Shown piece after piece: positions 22,456 through 35,300 of a stretch of 64,000 bases of DNA. The notes under the pieces are model-generated. The model made no database searches. It saw only the letters and a program-made list of their open reading frames with translations, and was not told where the DNA came from. The position numbers and the translations under genes are program-made. Numbering within the stretch: the first letter of the stretch is position 1; each line of letters starts with the position of its first letter. The stretch lies in NCBI GenBank assembly GCA_034440635.1, contig JAOTON010001820.1, positions 1,422,501 to 1,486,500 on the forward strand. The letters are read 5' to 3'. The stretch is from Lepas anatifera (Eukaryota > Arthropoda > Thecostraca > Lepadidae).

Positions 22456-23250
22456 TTAACAAGCACACTGGAGGGAAGCCTCGGAGGCCCCCACCTAGTA
22501 TTTTCTAGGTGGCCGGAGAACCCTTCGCGGCCAAAAAACGTTATTTAGCTACTTTTGACAATATTCAATGACACGTTGATTGATCTAATAATCTTACAAA
22601 TCGGCCCCAATTTTGTAATTATAGGCTTTCAAAGTTAAACCTTTTATTTTGAGATCGCCGCAATCGCACGGTTGCACCAGCTCGGTTCGCGTGCATCAAA
22701 GACCGACTGGCAACGTTATAGCGCCATACAAAACGAGATTATATGTCGAGTTCACCCCACATGAAGGTCAAGGTCATATCAGCATTCTCATCAAAGTCAT
22801 TGATCCGGTGCTTCTTGTCGCATGGCGTTACCAGTATAACGTATATTATGCTACAACGTCATAGTTAAGATAACTCAATGTAAAGGTCAAGGTCACAGGT
22901 CAAAGTAAAATGTCATGGGTAAAGGCCAATCCTCGTTTCCCGTTCAACGGTTGCTATGGTGCTAGTAATGGTGTAATTATAGGGAATATGTTATATTGTG
23001 ACGCCATAGGTCAATGACCTTGAATGACCTTAACCCCAAAAGTTAAGTTAACATTTTTGGGACGTTTCTCACTATGACCTTGGTCTGTTTTTAGTGCATT
23101 CTGCACTTTTTGCGCTTAATCTCGGAATTTCCGGATGAATCCCCAGCACGGCTAAAACTTGACTTTTATGACCTCGTTTGAACTTTATGATACTGACCTA
23201 GGTCAACTAAAACCGGCCATAATATATATTTTAATAGATCCCACCCAGTC
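22456..23250. mobile_element. AGGTCA-rich repeat, H family copy 1
   Basis: Starts at TTAACAAGCACACTGGAGGG, directly after a GC-rich end of another element that shares the same TTAA. Homologous to 26840-27640 (GGCCGGAGAAC, ACATGAAGGTCAAGGTCA). Contains several AGGTCA/TGACCT hexamers. Right end not found. Confidence 0.5.
23008..23020. promoter_or_regulatory. Perfect AGGTCA inverted repeat, 1-bp spacer (IR1)
   Basis: AGGTCAATGACCT is the consensus IR1 bound by ecdysone receptor/USP and some other nuclear receptors (family knowledge). A third TGACCT follows at 23025-23030, giving a four-base-spaced direct repeat. It lies in a repeat, far from the cuticle genes; function is not shown. Confidence 0.4.
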
Positions 23251-23944
23251 CCCCAAGCGGAGTTTTTCTAAGCCGGAATAGGGAATCGGATCGGAGATGA
23301 AGTTTCCCCTAGATCCCGTCACCAGTCAAACTCTATGAATAAAACAACGACGAATACTGGCAATAAACAGCCTAAAGCTCCGATTTCTTGTTCTTTGCTC
23401 GTGGAGATAGCATGAAAGTTTATTTCTTATTTTAGCTGCTCTACTTACGCCGTTCCGTGAACAAAATGGTGGCTGTGACGCAAACACGTCAGTCAGTTGT
23501 GCTAATGCGCCCAGAATTCAGTATACATCTCCAACTGCTGTTTCGAAAGCAAACTCACAAAACCCTCGATGCACTATATCCGCTCTACCCGGCTATATTT
23601 ATGAACAATTGAGCCATAAAACATGAAGCACAAACGAAAATCAATAGCTACATGCATAAGGGGAGCCCTTTAACAGCCCTGTTATCATTTGACGTCAGCG
23701 ACCGCAGGGAAGGGGTATGTCACTTTCTGACCTTTCCCGACGAACGGGGGAGGGCGTCTGGCTTATTCTGACAAATGCTGACGAGGGAGGGACAAATCAT
23801 TGACTGCCGTGGATTATTTAATTGAGATAAAACTGTCAGGCTCAAGGCAGTTGAAGAGCGGGCACTTCAAATGTATGTACTCAAGCATGCTAGAAGTATA
23901 GTATGGAACCAGTTTAGTTTAAAATTCTAAGAACACGCTATAAA

Positions 23945-24665
23945 TTAAGTTTTCCCAAAACAAAACAAGGTTGTGGGTTGTGAACTGATAAAGCAGTTTT
24001 GTAGAGCGTGTTGAGAAATCATTATTGTCATATGTAATTTCACCCAAAGAGCTCGGTTTAAAATTTCCGCCAGCTTTAAAGCTCAAAGTAAAGGGACTTA
24101 TTTCAAACCCTGGAGGAATACCTTCCATATGGTTGCAGTAGTTTCTGTATTTATTTATTATTTCATTAGGGCCACTCCCAAGAGGCACGCTTACCCAATT
24201 ACAGGGAGTATTGGCATGGGTGTTTAAAGATCCTCTCCACCGGGTCAGATCGGACACGGAAGGAGGTTTCCCGTCGTGAGGATTAAACCCACGTTAATCC
24301 ATGCTATCCGATCTGAAGACGGGCAGCGAAGCCACTTGGCCGCCCGGCCCCATATGATTGGTCGTAAGCCCTAAACCTCACCCACTCGCGGAAAATACCA
24401 TGCTAGCAAGTGAACCAGCATGCAACTTCTGTCGACCAAAAATTTCAAACGAGTAGTCATCCATTGCAAAGGGCCGAAATTAGCCCATTAGTCGCAACAC
24501 ACATCACATCCTCCCTCCCCCGTACTTACCAAAACAAGTTTCGATTGTTTTTGTCGAAATCCAGCTCTGAAATTGTTTCTCTGCTTGAGGCATATGCATA
24601 ATCTTTCCATCACTGAATAAACCCAACCGCCGCAACGACATCTGTCGTTCAGTTTTTGCACCAGT
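23945..24665. mobile_element. V-family element interrupted by a SINE
   Basis: Homologous to 53985-54980 (GTAGAGCGTGTTGAGAAATC, AACCAGCATGCAACT, ATAATCTTTCC). A SINE (24133-24352) is inserted. Ends are decayed, so limits are approximate. Confidence 0.55.
24133..24352 (-). mobile_element. SINE with class II tRNA-like head
   Basis: On the minus strand, GGGCGGCCAAGTGGCTTC (A-box region) and GTGGGTTTAATCCTCACG (B-box) are separated by a long variable-arm-like stretch, as in leucine or serine tRNAs. The 3' end is AATAATAAATAAATA. It interrupts a V-family element: the copy at 54640-54670 joins these flanks without it. Confidence 0.6.
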
Positions 24666-25712
24666 GGCTAGCGCAGTCCCTGCAGACTACGCCCACCCCA
24701 CGACGCCGGCAAACGAGCGCAGCAGCTGCCCGGGGAGCAGGATTGTAGCCTCCTGTCCCGGACAGACCGCGGCCAGTGTAAGGCAAATCAAATTTCGTAT
24801 CATCGAAATTATACAGCAATCAGGCGTTGTAAGGAACAAGCACCGCACGCGAAAACGTTGTTAAAATCTGATGCGGCACAGCCCTCGGAGGTGCAGTCTC
24901 GTACACCAATCCCAGCCAATACTGCAGTGTGACATAACCTGGCTGTAATGCTCGTGATTAAAATAACTCATATTGCATCTAGTGATGAGTAAAGCCGAAA
25001 TTCGTCCAAAATCGGGCGCCTTCAAACTCTGCCACGAATTACGGACTGACGGAAGTCAGTTAGCCAGCGTGTAGATGGCGCGCGTGCAGTATACAGATGG
25101 CAGTGCAGTAACTGAAGCAGCAAGGCATACACAAAGCCCACTAATCAGGAAAGATACCAGGTTCGGCGGGATCACAATTGGGAGGGTAGAGGCGCATCTG
25201 AAGCCCTCCACCACCCCAAAACAGCGCCGCAGAAAATCTGCCAACCGGCTATGGCAGGTGAAGCACCCAGCGCTCCCAGAGGGATACAATTCCGGTTAGA
25301 GCCACCGTGATCCAGATAACAGTGCTCGCCGTACAGAGCTGTGAGTCAACTCTGAGTCGGCATCTGGGCAGACCGCGGATTTTGGCTGCTTTTGTGTGAG
25401 TGCTTAAATAACAGCAGAGATAGCAGTGGCTTAGGATTGGCCTGGTTGAATTGTTCATCTGTAAACATTGGAAATAAGAGTGATTTCCGTACTTTCATCC
25501 ACACGCAGGGCTATTGGAACTGCAACCTCTTACGGCCCGCTACACTGAACCATACAATGTCGAATCGTTTTCGTTAGCGCGACGGTCAGGCCGGGCCGAC
25601 CACACCGATGATGTGCTGGGCACCCCCAATTGTAAGTATTAGCAAACTTTTAATTGATGCACACTTGGATAAATAATATTATTGAGGTATCCGAAAGGGA
25701 CAATTTCATGAA

Positions 25713-26708
25713 TTAAACCCTCACCCGGTGGGGGTGTTTGAACACCCCCTCGGATTTTTCCGGCGGCACGAAAAAACGGCAGCACAAGGCACCGACGTCC
25801 TTGGCACACATTATCCTCTATAAATTCTACAACTCTCCTCAAAATTTTAAGGTTGGGTCATCTCAGGTCAGGTCACCAGTGCAGGTTAAGTGACCTCACC
25901 TCCAAAAATGTTTAGGTGGCATACGTAAGAAATTGGTCAATCTATCGGATTGAAACTTATACCACAGAATGACCCATGGTCCTACCGAGTGCTACAAAAT
26001 GTATTCCGGGATTTTTTATATCGATGACCTAAGGTCAGGTACGGATCATAACCTCTCCATTGGAGATGCATGGGGAAAACAGGAAATAGGCTGTATTTGT
26101 GTAGATACAGCTGAGAATACCTTCGTATACTCCAAATCGTAGCATCCTGGTCCCGTTTCTAGGTTCAGGTTGCAATTTTGGCCTGTGACCTCTGAGAGGT
26201 CATCTAGGGCTACCTAAGTAGTTTTCCGACTTGGGTCAATAACTTTGCAGGAAATGATGATACAGCTTTTATTTTGGTACCATTACGTTCGGATTGTTAT
26301 TGCAAGTCCATTGATATGCATATTAAATATTCTAGGTTGGAAAATGCCCCTGACCTGACCCGAGGTCAGGTCATTTTTGTTTTGATCTAGCACAGTCATA
26401 TTATGCATCCTTCGATTCGCCGTGACGAGAGGAAGCGAATAGTGCCTAAAAAATATTCTAACATAACTCCGTCAGACGCTAGAGCCTAAAAACACTACCC
26501 TAGCATGCAACCTTATTTGACCTATCAGGACTTCAATATTGACTTGAGCCAAACATTGACCGATGTAGTTTCTTCATGAATTTTAATGAGCTATTCACCA
26601 GCTTTCGCGCTTTTTCGCTTTCCCACATGGGAGCCGAGTTCGAGGGGGTGTTCAAACACCCCCCACCAGGGCAAAGGTGGCTCGGAGGCCCACCGGGGCG
26701 CGGGTTAA
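25713..26708. mobile_element. AGGTCA-rich TTAA element, 996 bp
   Basis: Left end TTAAACCCTCACCCGGTGGG followed by the hairpin GGGTGTTTGAACACCC; right end CCCACCGGGGCGCGGGTTAA preceded by the inverse hairpin. Contains TGACCTAAGGTCA (26025-26037) and TGACCTCTGAGAGGTCA (26186-26202). No open frame of note. Confidence 0.8.
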
Positions 26709-26839
26709 TGGAGATGTGGTGTACAGTCTTTATGATACAATGGTTCTAAAACAATCTAAAGAACCAAGCCGTAATTGACAGTTTTCATATTTGGGCGAGC
26801 CCAATGGTTTTCGAAACTCCACCTTTGTGTGATATATCC

Positions 26840-27640
26840 ATAACACGCGCAGCGGAGGGGTCCTTAAGTGCCCCCCAATATTTTTTCCGAAGTGGCCGGA
26901 GAACTGTTCGCCGCCGGAAAAGCTACAAAAGCTATACTAGACTACATTTAAGGCAATGCATGAGCACGCCGATTGGTGATCAATTTTCGAAATTAGGCAA
27001 ACATTGTTGACTTAAAAAAATTTTCAAAGTCAGACCTCTATTTTGAGACCGTCGCAATCACGCGGTTGCAACAGTTCACCTGCGTCGTAGACCGAGTGGT
27101 GGCGTAATAACGTCAAATAATCCAATTAAGAGTCAAGGTCACCTCACATGAAGGTCAACGTCATAGGTCACAAATGTCACAGGTCAAGGTCCTTGACCCC
27201 AATATCCTGGTCAGATGACATTATTCAGTATGACGTATGTTATGCTATGACTTCATAGTTAAGGCTCCTCAAGGTCAAGGTCAAGGTCACAGGTCAAATA
27301 TTTTTTAAAAGGTCAATCCCTCATTTCCCGCCCAGAGGCTGCTATATTGTCAGTTAAATCGTACATTATAGGGAAAATGTCATATTGTTACATTAGGTCC
27401 GTGACTTTGAATGACTGACCACCAACTTTCAGAAAACATTGTGCAGGACCTTTCCGCCATGAACTTAACCCAAATTTAGTGTATTCCCGGCTTTTTTCTG
27501 CATAATCAAGGCATTTCCCAGTAAGTCTCCAGCACAGCCCAGATTTGACTTTTACAAACTCATTTGACCTTGAAGTTATTTGCCTACGTCAATGAAACTT
27601 GGCTATAATGTAGACCACCATCACACCCACACAACCCAAA
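26840..27640. mobile_element. AGGTCA-rich repeat, H family copy 2
   Basis: Begins ATAACACGCGCAGCGG, then GTGGCCGGAGAACTGTTCG as in copy 1. At 27269-27296 there are three overlapping TCAAGGTCA sites (the FTZ-F1/ERR monomer consensus) and a fourth AGGTCA. Right end unresolved. Confidence 0.5.
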
Positions 27641-27886
27641 ACGGGTGTTTTCTGACCCTCTTGGTTTTTTTTTAGATCTCAGGGGACACTGAAGGATCCC
27701 CTCCACTGCAGGTTGGCGGCAGACCCCTCTCCACTGCACGTGCTAGGAGTGTCATCTTTACACAAAAACATTACGTTGACAATGAACTGGGTTTCGCCAC
27801 AGAGTTTTGGTTTTTGCGATATGACGTCAGAAGGTGAAATGTGCTAAAACATTGAAAATGCTTTGAGTTCCGAATTAGGTTTTGTG

Positions 27887-28070
27887 CCTTTTCACCATCC
27901 AACACGGAACATAGCAGTGCTTGATTCCCTCTTCTGGTTAATTCGTTATTTGAGCTTTCGGACTCACGATCCCTCTTCTGGTTTATTATCTGGCTGTATT
28001 TTCGGCAGCACTCTCTATTAGCCCTTACTCTCTAGAACGCGCCCGACGGCTAAGTTTTATTTTTACGTAC
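27887..28070. repeat. R repeat, left fragment
   Basis: Matches 11500-11630 (CATCCAACACGGA, TTCCCTCTTCTGG, CCGACGGTAAAG-like) and stops exactly where the 7.8-kb inverted-repeat block begins. Confidence 0.65.
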
Positions 28071-28345
28071 AGTCCCCCGCAATTGAAATTGCCATAACTA
28101 GGCTCGACCGGTTTAGGATGGATATCTTGCATCCTATGGTGCCTATAGGTTTAGAAACGGGTGCATCATGTGTATTTTTTCAAGAGCTTTCCAGTGGTCA
28201 CCATTATTTACTAATCTGACATCTGGGTGAGAAAATATTACACAATTACTGATTTTGCTGCTTTCTGACGGGGTAGTCTTCGGCTGACTTGCCACCGCCT
28301 CTGATAATCCCTGACCCTCTCGCCCATACCTGGACCACGTGACCT
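28071..28345. repeat. Left inverted terminal repeat of the 7.8-kb block
   Basis: Reverse complement of 35600-35883 (shared GGCTCGACCGGTTTAGGAT, TACACAATTACTGATTTTGC, CTTCGGCTGACTTGCCACC). Homology stops near CACGTGAC. Confidence 0.85.
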
Positions 28346-28807
28346 CACAGATGAATGGGCGGTTGGCATTGTGCCAGCTCATTCATCCCTCTCATAAATC
28401 TTGTGTCTGAGGGGCACTCGTATTGCAATTGCTCCCACTGTGTTGCTGTGTGCTGGACAACTGGCGTCACTGACCTGGGGCCCCGGTCAGTGGCAGAACC
28501 ACGCAATGCAGTGGCAGAACCACGAGTTGCTTTTTGAGGGGGAGCAATATCCAATAAGATGGGCACAGATGGGGCAAACCATCGGAATATATTTTGCTGC
28601 GGGGAAGCACACGAATTTTCCTCCTATATCCGCCCTTGTGCTTGGGTTGCGAAACATGTAAGCTGTCATTGGCTGCCGGGCTCCCCTCACCTGCATGTTT
28701 ATTTAGACAGGATTCTGGTAAAACGGCTGATACAGTGATACAACTTTGTTTGGAGGTTTCATTAAAATAATATTTTCAGATACTCGTCAGAAGAGGGGAC
28801 AGTTGGA

Positions 28808-29079
28808 GCCATAGGTGGATCCAAGGGTAAAGGAATGCAGGTCCCCCTCATTGACCCTCGGCGTCCCTAAAATGATCACAGCATTCCTCTAAACGGTCGA
28901 TGGCACTTCCTGAAATGTCACTTCCACCCCTCCCCCAGGATGCGAAAATCGGCACCCCGCCATAGGATTTGGCACCCACTTGAAAGCTTTTACCGGCCAA
29001 AAGTGGCACCCAATTTTACGGATGACGTCCCACCCCCGGCAAGGTGACCCCCATCGGTGATCCTGGATCCCCTATGGTG
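28808..29079. mobile_element. Possible hAT MITE
   Basis: Inverted ends CCATAGGTGGATCC and GGATCCCCTATGG enclose sequence with no coding potential. No convincing target duplication. Confidence 0.35.
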
Positions 29080-29544
29080 AGGGCAGGCCCCCAATTTTCA
29101 TTAAACATCGCGATTTAAGAAACAATAGGAAAATCGGGCATTGTGTGGGCAGCATTTTGCGAAGGTCTCAAGAAGCCTGAACCTGACGAGGTTTTGTTTT
29201 TAGATGGGAAATTTTCTTGTCAAGGGTGACGGTTCACTGGCTCTATCACTGTTTCGTCGGTGGCGGCGATTATTTATTATGGGACAATTGCTTCCAACTA
29301 AATGAGCTTAATTCCGTCCACAGAGAATTTTTAAATTTCCAGCTTGAGAACCTTTGTAGAGCCTATTTCTCGGGAGCATAAAACTGTGCCCTCGCTTGAC
29401 TAAAATCACGCAGTCGTCTCCTCTCAACGAACGGCAGCCATTGCTTTAACTGGGGAGGATGGAGTTTCCATGAACTGGCCTCTAGACTGACATCACACGG
29501 TGCAAGCTTGGCATAGCGTTTGCGATAGTCTGTAACAAAAATTG

Positions 29545-29720
29545 TTGGGGCTAGACGACGCTCCAGCTCTCAAAGTTATATGGCGTTACCAACTCTCACC
29601 CTGTAAGGAGAGATTTGGTGCATTTGATCATCATACCTATTCAGAGAATCTGCCTGGACATGAACCCAAGGAGTTGAACCCGGGGGAGTTGAGCCAGGGA
29701 ATCAGCGCTAGGTTTCTTGC
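29545..29720 (-). mobile_element. Degenerate SINE copy
   Basis: On the minus strand it keeps the B-box-like GGGTTCAACTCC, CTTACAGGGTGAGAGTTGG and a decayed tail. Alignable to 31295-31471 but heavily diverged. Confidence 0.4.
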
Positions 29721-30617
29721 GGCCTTTTGGCAGCACCCTCACTTGTCGGAAGGATATGATCATATTTTATGCTAAAAATATTAGATAATTTGTAGCAGTA
29801 TTACAAAGGTATAAAAGCCTATGTAGCAGCTTTAGCGGTGATAGTGATCGTTGTTGAGAGTATCATTAGCGGTAAAATTGGTCAGTGATGGATCTAGGCG
29901 GTAGTTTTGGTGGGACAAACAAAAATCGAAACGCAAGAAAAACGTCGCGCAGTGAAAGCTTTTGCAACAATCTAACTAGCCGGCAGGTTGGGGAGGCGGG
30001 GAGTGGGGAGTAAATATAAGTCGAAAAGCAAAACAAACAGGCGTCACTGGGTGAAATATGTGGCTACAAAATGCTTGCTTTCGATATCCAAGGATTATTC
30101 ATCCAAATACGATTTTAAATATCAAGAGGAGCAGGCTCCAATATTCACACTGAAGTTGACTGGTTCTGTTTGAAAATGATTTCTTCAGTTAAAGCACCAA
30201 CACCTTGCTTATGAACTTTAAAGGAGCCGGGGAAAAGGTCGACAGCTTGGGGGAGGGGGATAACATTATGGTTTTGCTCCGAGCTTTTTCGTTCGGGGAG
30301 AAAATACGTATTGTCCCCCTCCCCTTGGGTCCTCCATTAGAACTGGGTGCTGTTTGAGGGGTCTCGTTGCCACGTGCGACCACCGAGGGTAAAATGGCAG
30401 TGAATAGTGAATGTTTCTCTGATGAAATCCACCAACTAGAGAGCTACTACTCTTCGAAATTTAGCACGACATTGGTTCCAGCTATCATTGATGTTAAAAT
30501 TGTTCGATGTGTCGCTGAAATGAAAATATTTTAGGATACATATTGTTTACATATTCTGGTTGGGCGAAACCAGAATATTACCGGGGGACCTTGTAACCAA
30601 AGCCTACCTTTGGCGGC

Positions 30618-30945
30618 CGCAGGGAGGCATTCCGGTCATGGCCCCCAAAGCGCTGGAGGGGGGCCAAACTATCTTTCCCCCAAACGCCGGAGAAATTTTT
30701 GAAAAAGGTGTGTACACTAAGCCTGTAGAGCACAAAAATATTCGCTTCCCCCTCCCCTCCCCGGAGAGCGATCATGCACTTGGAGAGGTAGCTTATACTA
30801 GATCTGTCGAGCACTGAAAAAGGTGTTTACAATAGGTATGTAGAGCAAAACATCTTCGCTCCCACCCCCTTCCCCCCCACAGGAGGACAGGCAGACATGG
30901 GTTTGCCCCCAAAACTCGGGTCTGCGTACGCCCCTGAAGCCTACG
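30618..30945. mobile_element. MITE-like repeat, relative of 14560-14745
   Basis: Homologous to 14560-14745. The right end GGGTCTGCGTACGCCCCTG looks like a hAT MITE terminus. Internally it contains two related half-units (TTTGAAAAAGGTGTGTACACTA and its shorter neighbour at about 30815). The left end is not resolved. Confidence 0.5.
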
Positions 30946-31294
30946 CTGCTCCCTTGACCTGAGAGGGTATATTACCAACAAGACTAAAATTGGACTGGAA
31001 ACGAATGTTAAGCTGGTCTGATTCTGGTTTAGCCCGAGAGATTATTATCAGTATATTGTTTTGGGATTTCATTGAGTTTAAATCTTTAGCCTCGATAAAT
31101 TTTTGAGAACTCCCGCAGCCTAATATTGAGCCCCTTGGGCTAAAGGGTGTTTTAGCTCGTGCAATCTTTCGAAAGCCTAGCTGGCTCAGAGGCCCCTAAC
31201 TATCGTGCATCCTTAGCTGCCATCTCAACTTAACGTATCTGCATTGGTTTTGGTCGCCCGGAAAGAGGCACATAAGCATTTATCACTAACTTTA

Positions 31295-31471
31295 AGAATT
31301 GTTGGGGTTTCACGACGCACCAACTGCCAGGGTCATACGGCGTCCCAAATCTCACCCTGTTGGAAGGGATTTTGGGGATCAGATCGACTTATTCAGAGGC
31401 TCCGCCGGACTTGAACCCGGGACCGGTGGCTTAGAAGACAAGGGTGCTATCCACTAAGCCACCTCATCCCC
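31295..31471 (-). mobile_element. Full-length tRNA-derived SINE with 15-bp target duplication
   Basis: The minus-strand head has A-box TGGCTTAGTGG and B-box GGGTTCAAGTCC around an anticodon-like loop CTTCTAA (UCU, an arginine tRNA type). The body has CTTCCAACAGGGTGAG and the tail ATGACCCTGGCAGTTGGTGC. Perfect direct repeats TTATCACTAACTTTA flank it (31280-31294, 31472-31486), showing LINE-type insertion of a complete 177-bp copy. Confidence 0.85.
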
Positions 31472-31510
31472 TTATCACTAACTTTATACGATATTATACG
31501 TAATAAATAA

Positions 31511-31686
31511 TTTCTGGGCTTATCGATGCACCAACTGCCAGTGTCATATGGTGTCGCCAACTTTTTTACTGTTGAAAAGATATCCCGGGAACCAGCTTGC
31601 TCCTTGTTCAGGGAAACCGCCGGGCCTTGAACCCGGGTCGGCTGGGTGGAATCCAGCTACGCTGACCACTCCAATACAGCGTCTCT
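31511..31686 (-). mobile_element. Second SINE copy, adjacent to the first
   Basis: Minus-strand head with B-box GGGTTCAAGGCCC, body AACAGTAAAAAAGTTGGCG and the shared tail CACTGGCAGTTGGTGC. Its head differs from the neighbour at 31295 and matches 306-455 and 62478-62655, so two subfamilies lie side by side. Confidence 0.7.
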
Positions 31687-33318
31687 AGCATTTAATTGGA
31701 ATTGAAGACATCCCTCTATCTGAATACTGATTTGTGCAAATCAGCATATATTTGAATATAAGCTGATGACCATTGTTGGTTGGCAGCCCCTACCAATGGT
31801 CCCCAGCCTTTGGAATTTTTCCCTAACTGGCAAACAGTACCCCTCTAGCTCGAAATACCTGAAGGCCTTTCCCGTTTGGCAAGGGCTAATGTGACCTTTG
31901 AGGAAGGTCGTTATGAGCACATAACCAGGCAAGCAAGGGCAAGGTAGGAAACCGAAGAGCCTAATAAAGAAAACAATAGCTCTTTTTCGATTCATGTAAT
32001 GTTCCCTTTGTGCCCATCTCCCAGCAACATGAGAGTTGGCGACACTATATAGCCTCAACAGTCGGTGCGTGTAAACCCCCAAAGCTGCTTTGAACCCATT
32101 TTCTTCCTTTGTCCCTGGAAAAATGCGAAAACAAGCAAGACCTGAATGTGTGTATTTCGCTCTGGACACATGAGCAACAAGAAAACAGTGGAATAAAATT
32201 CAGGCAGAATATCTGCTCCTAATTTCGAAACATTTCAAATAAATATGAGGATTCAGTACTTGCAAGTCGATAGTTTTAGTCATTTTTAGTGTAGTGGCAG
32301 GTTTCGACTCATTACCTCATGCATTTATCTACCATTTTTTGTGATTGAGACCCCATTAGCCAAACGGCACTTTTTCATGCTCCCTTCTTGTTCTTCATAA
32401 GGAGTTTTAGCGACCTAGCGTTCATGAATTGTAGCCAAATATGTTAATCATTTTCATTTTAACCATTTTCTGGTCCATAAGTCCTTATTATCATATAATA
32501 AAGAGATATTTATTTATTTATTTTGCAGCACAACGGTGACAATACTATCAGCATAATTCACAACAGGAACAGACACCCATGGAACAGGCATATATGTTAA
32601 ACCTGATAAACAATTTGAATTCAAACTTACCCCACAACCCCTGGCCATTCCATTGATAAGCTAAGCGGGGAATATAAAGGAAAAAATATGCCCATTTACA
32701 TTATTTTAATCGCCTTGGTGCTCTTCCCGGGCTCCATCCTCATTTTTGGCGAGTTATTCGGAGCCGATTTAAATGAGAGACTAGTCGACTTACACCAATT
32801 TATGGTTATCAGCCTGACAACTTATAACTGTAAATTGATAACAGTTCAGGTCAGGTGAACGAGTTTTAACGTGATTTCCACGCCCATGTGGGTCATTTTT
32901 GTTTTTCTTAGATAAGAACGACAAAGCAAGGGAAAAACGCGACTCCTACAGCATGCCATGGTCGAGTTTGCTCCTCATTCAAAAGCTCTTCGAAATAAAA
33001 ATTTCCCAGATATCGTCTAGTTATTTTGAGATCACGTCAGTAAAGACGCTACCAGGGATCACCGGAGGTCATAGTTTCGAGCTTGTTTGTGCTCATATCT
33101 TTAGAACAAGACGGCAAGGAGCTTCCAGCGCCATTTCTATTTTTCGTATCACCTTTGCCTCTTGAGTTAACAGGGGAAAGGGAGATGGACTGACGCCCCA
33201 CGTCGTAGTGGGTGCGAAAAGAGGCCAGGTGGTGTCTGGTTGACATACTTGGCTTTTCCCATTATTATCCCTTGCACCTGACTGGATTCAGCCAAATCAA
33301 AAATTTCTTGGCGTCGTC

Positions 33319-35300
33319 TTCACCCTCCACCGGAGGGAGGGGGTCTGAACACCCTCCCTCAGATTTTTCCGACTGTGCATAAAAATGCCGGCGCGAAGCG
33401 CCGCCGTAATTGGCGCACCCTATCCGTAATTAATTCTTCAACATTTTCTAGAATTTTACGTTTGCACCATCTCAGGTCAGGTCAACAGTGCAGGTCAAGT
33501 TACCTCAACTCCAAAAAGTTTAAGATTTCATGAGTAGGAACGGTGTGAATCTGTCTTCTTAAAACTCATATCACATAATAGCCCCATCAATTAGCGCAAA
33601 ACGTATTCCGGGATTTTACATATCGATGACCTAGGATCAAATACAGATCATGACCTCTCCATTGGAAATGCATGGGAAAACAAAAATTGAGGGAAATGGT
33701 TTTATTTATGTTGATATGTAGTTGAATACCTTCACATTCTGCAAATCGTAGTAGCTTAAGCCCCTCTCCAGGCTCATGGTGCAAGTTTGGACCTGTGATC
33801 TCTGAGAGGTTATCTTGGATTGCTTAAACCGCGCCCCAGTGGGCCTACGAGCCATCTTTGCCCTGGTGGGAGGGGGGTGTTTGAACACCCCCTCGAACTC
33901 GGCCTCTACGTGGGATAGCGAAAAAAGCGAACGCTGTTGGATAGTTCATACAAATTCATGAGGAAATTATATTTGTCACTTTTTGGCTCAGGTCAATTTT
34001 GAGGTCATGACAGGTCAAAGGAAGTGGGATTTTGAGTAGAGTTTTTGGTATCTGGCGTCTGGAGAGTTGAGTGAGACACCATTCGCTTCCTCTCGTCACG
34101 GAAAATCGAATGATGAATCAAATCGGAAAATCGAACGAGCCATACTAGGTCAAAACTTAAAAATGACCAGACCTCAGCTCAGGGTCACTTTTTAACCTAG
34201 CATAGTCAATATGCAATCAATCGACTCGCAATAGCAGTCTGAACGCAATGACATCAAAATAAAAGCTGGATCATTTCATGCAGTTATTGACATAAGTCTG
34301 AAAACTGCTTAAATAGCCCCAGATGACCTCTCAGAGGTCACAGGTCAAAAATTGCAACAGGAGCCTGGAAAGGGTCCCAGGATGCTACGATTTAGGGAAT
34401 ATTGAGGTTTTCTCAGCTGTTGAGTACACAAATACAGCCCAATTTCTGTTTTCCCATGTATTTACAATAGCGAGGTCATGGTCCGTAGTTGACCTTAGGT
34501 CATCGATATGAAAAATCCCGGAATATATGTTGTAGCACTCGGTGGGCCCATTATATGGAATAAGTTTTAATTCGATAAATTCACCCATTTCTTACTTACG
34601 CCGCTTAAACATTTTTGGAGGTTAGGTCACCTGCACTGGTGACCTGAACTGAGATGACCCAACCTTAAAATTTGGGGAAAAGTTGCGGAATCAATCAAGG
34701 ATAAAGTGTGCTAAGTACGCGGCGCCTCGCGCCGCCGTTTTTTCGTGCCGCCGGAAAACACCCGAGGGGATGTTTAAGCACCTTCCACCGGGGCGAGGGT
34801 TAAACAGGTTGGCTTGGGTCAATAATTTCGCAGGAAATGATGAAAAAGTTTTTTATTTTGATACCATTACGTTTGGATTGTTATTGCAAGTTGATTGATA
34901 TGCATATTGATTATGATTATACATATTGATTATCAGATAAAGACCTTGACCCAGCTTTAGGTCACGTTACTTTTATGATTTCATGTAGTATAGTCATATT
35001 ATACATGGTTCAATTTTCCGTAAAAGAGGAAGCCAATGGCGCCATACAGTTTATACTAACTGAATTCAGTCAGACGATAGGCCCCATAAACTCCTCTACA
35101 CCCTATCACATTTTTTTACCTGTCATGACCTAAATATTGACCTGAGACAAAAAGTGAGTAATGTAGTTTCGCGATATATTCTTATGAACCATCTACCAGT
35201 GTTCGCGTTTCCCTCTATCGTGCATAGGAGCCGGGTTCGAGGGGAAGTGTTCTCCCCTACAGCAAAAGATGGCTCGGACACCCACCGGGGCGGGTGTTAA
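33319..35300. mobile_element. AGGTCA-rich TTAA element split by a relative
   Basis: The left end is decayed (TTCACCCTCCACCGGAGGG); the right end is CACCGGGGCGGGTGTTAA. Collinear with 25713-26708 but interrupted at a TTAA by 33824-34803. A degenerate TGATCTCTGAGAGGTTA is at 33796-33812. Confidence 0.72.
33824..34803. mobile_element. TTAA element nested in the same family
   Basis: A 980-bp element in opposite orientation to its host, with TTAA duplicated at 33824-33827 and 34800-34803. Carries TGACCTCTCAGAGGTCA (34324-34340) and TGACCTTAGGTCA (34490-34502). The uninterrupted host sequence is seen at about 26210-26235. Confidence 0.8.

Noticed and set aside
31400..31471. tRNA-like sequence with good A and B boxes (arginine UCU type)
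   Set aside because: It is the head of a SINE with a tail and a 15-bp target duplication, not a tRNA gene.
31741..32169. 142-codon minus-strand open frame
   Set aside because: One of the longest frames outside the cuticle genes, but no recognised domain, splice pattern or second copy; probably chance.
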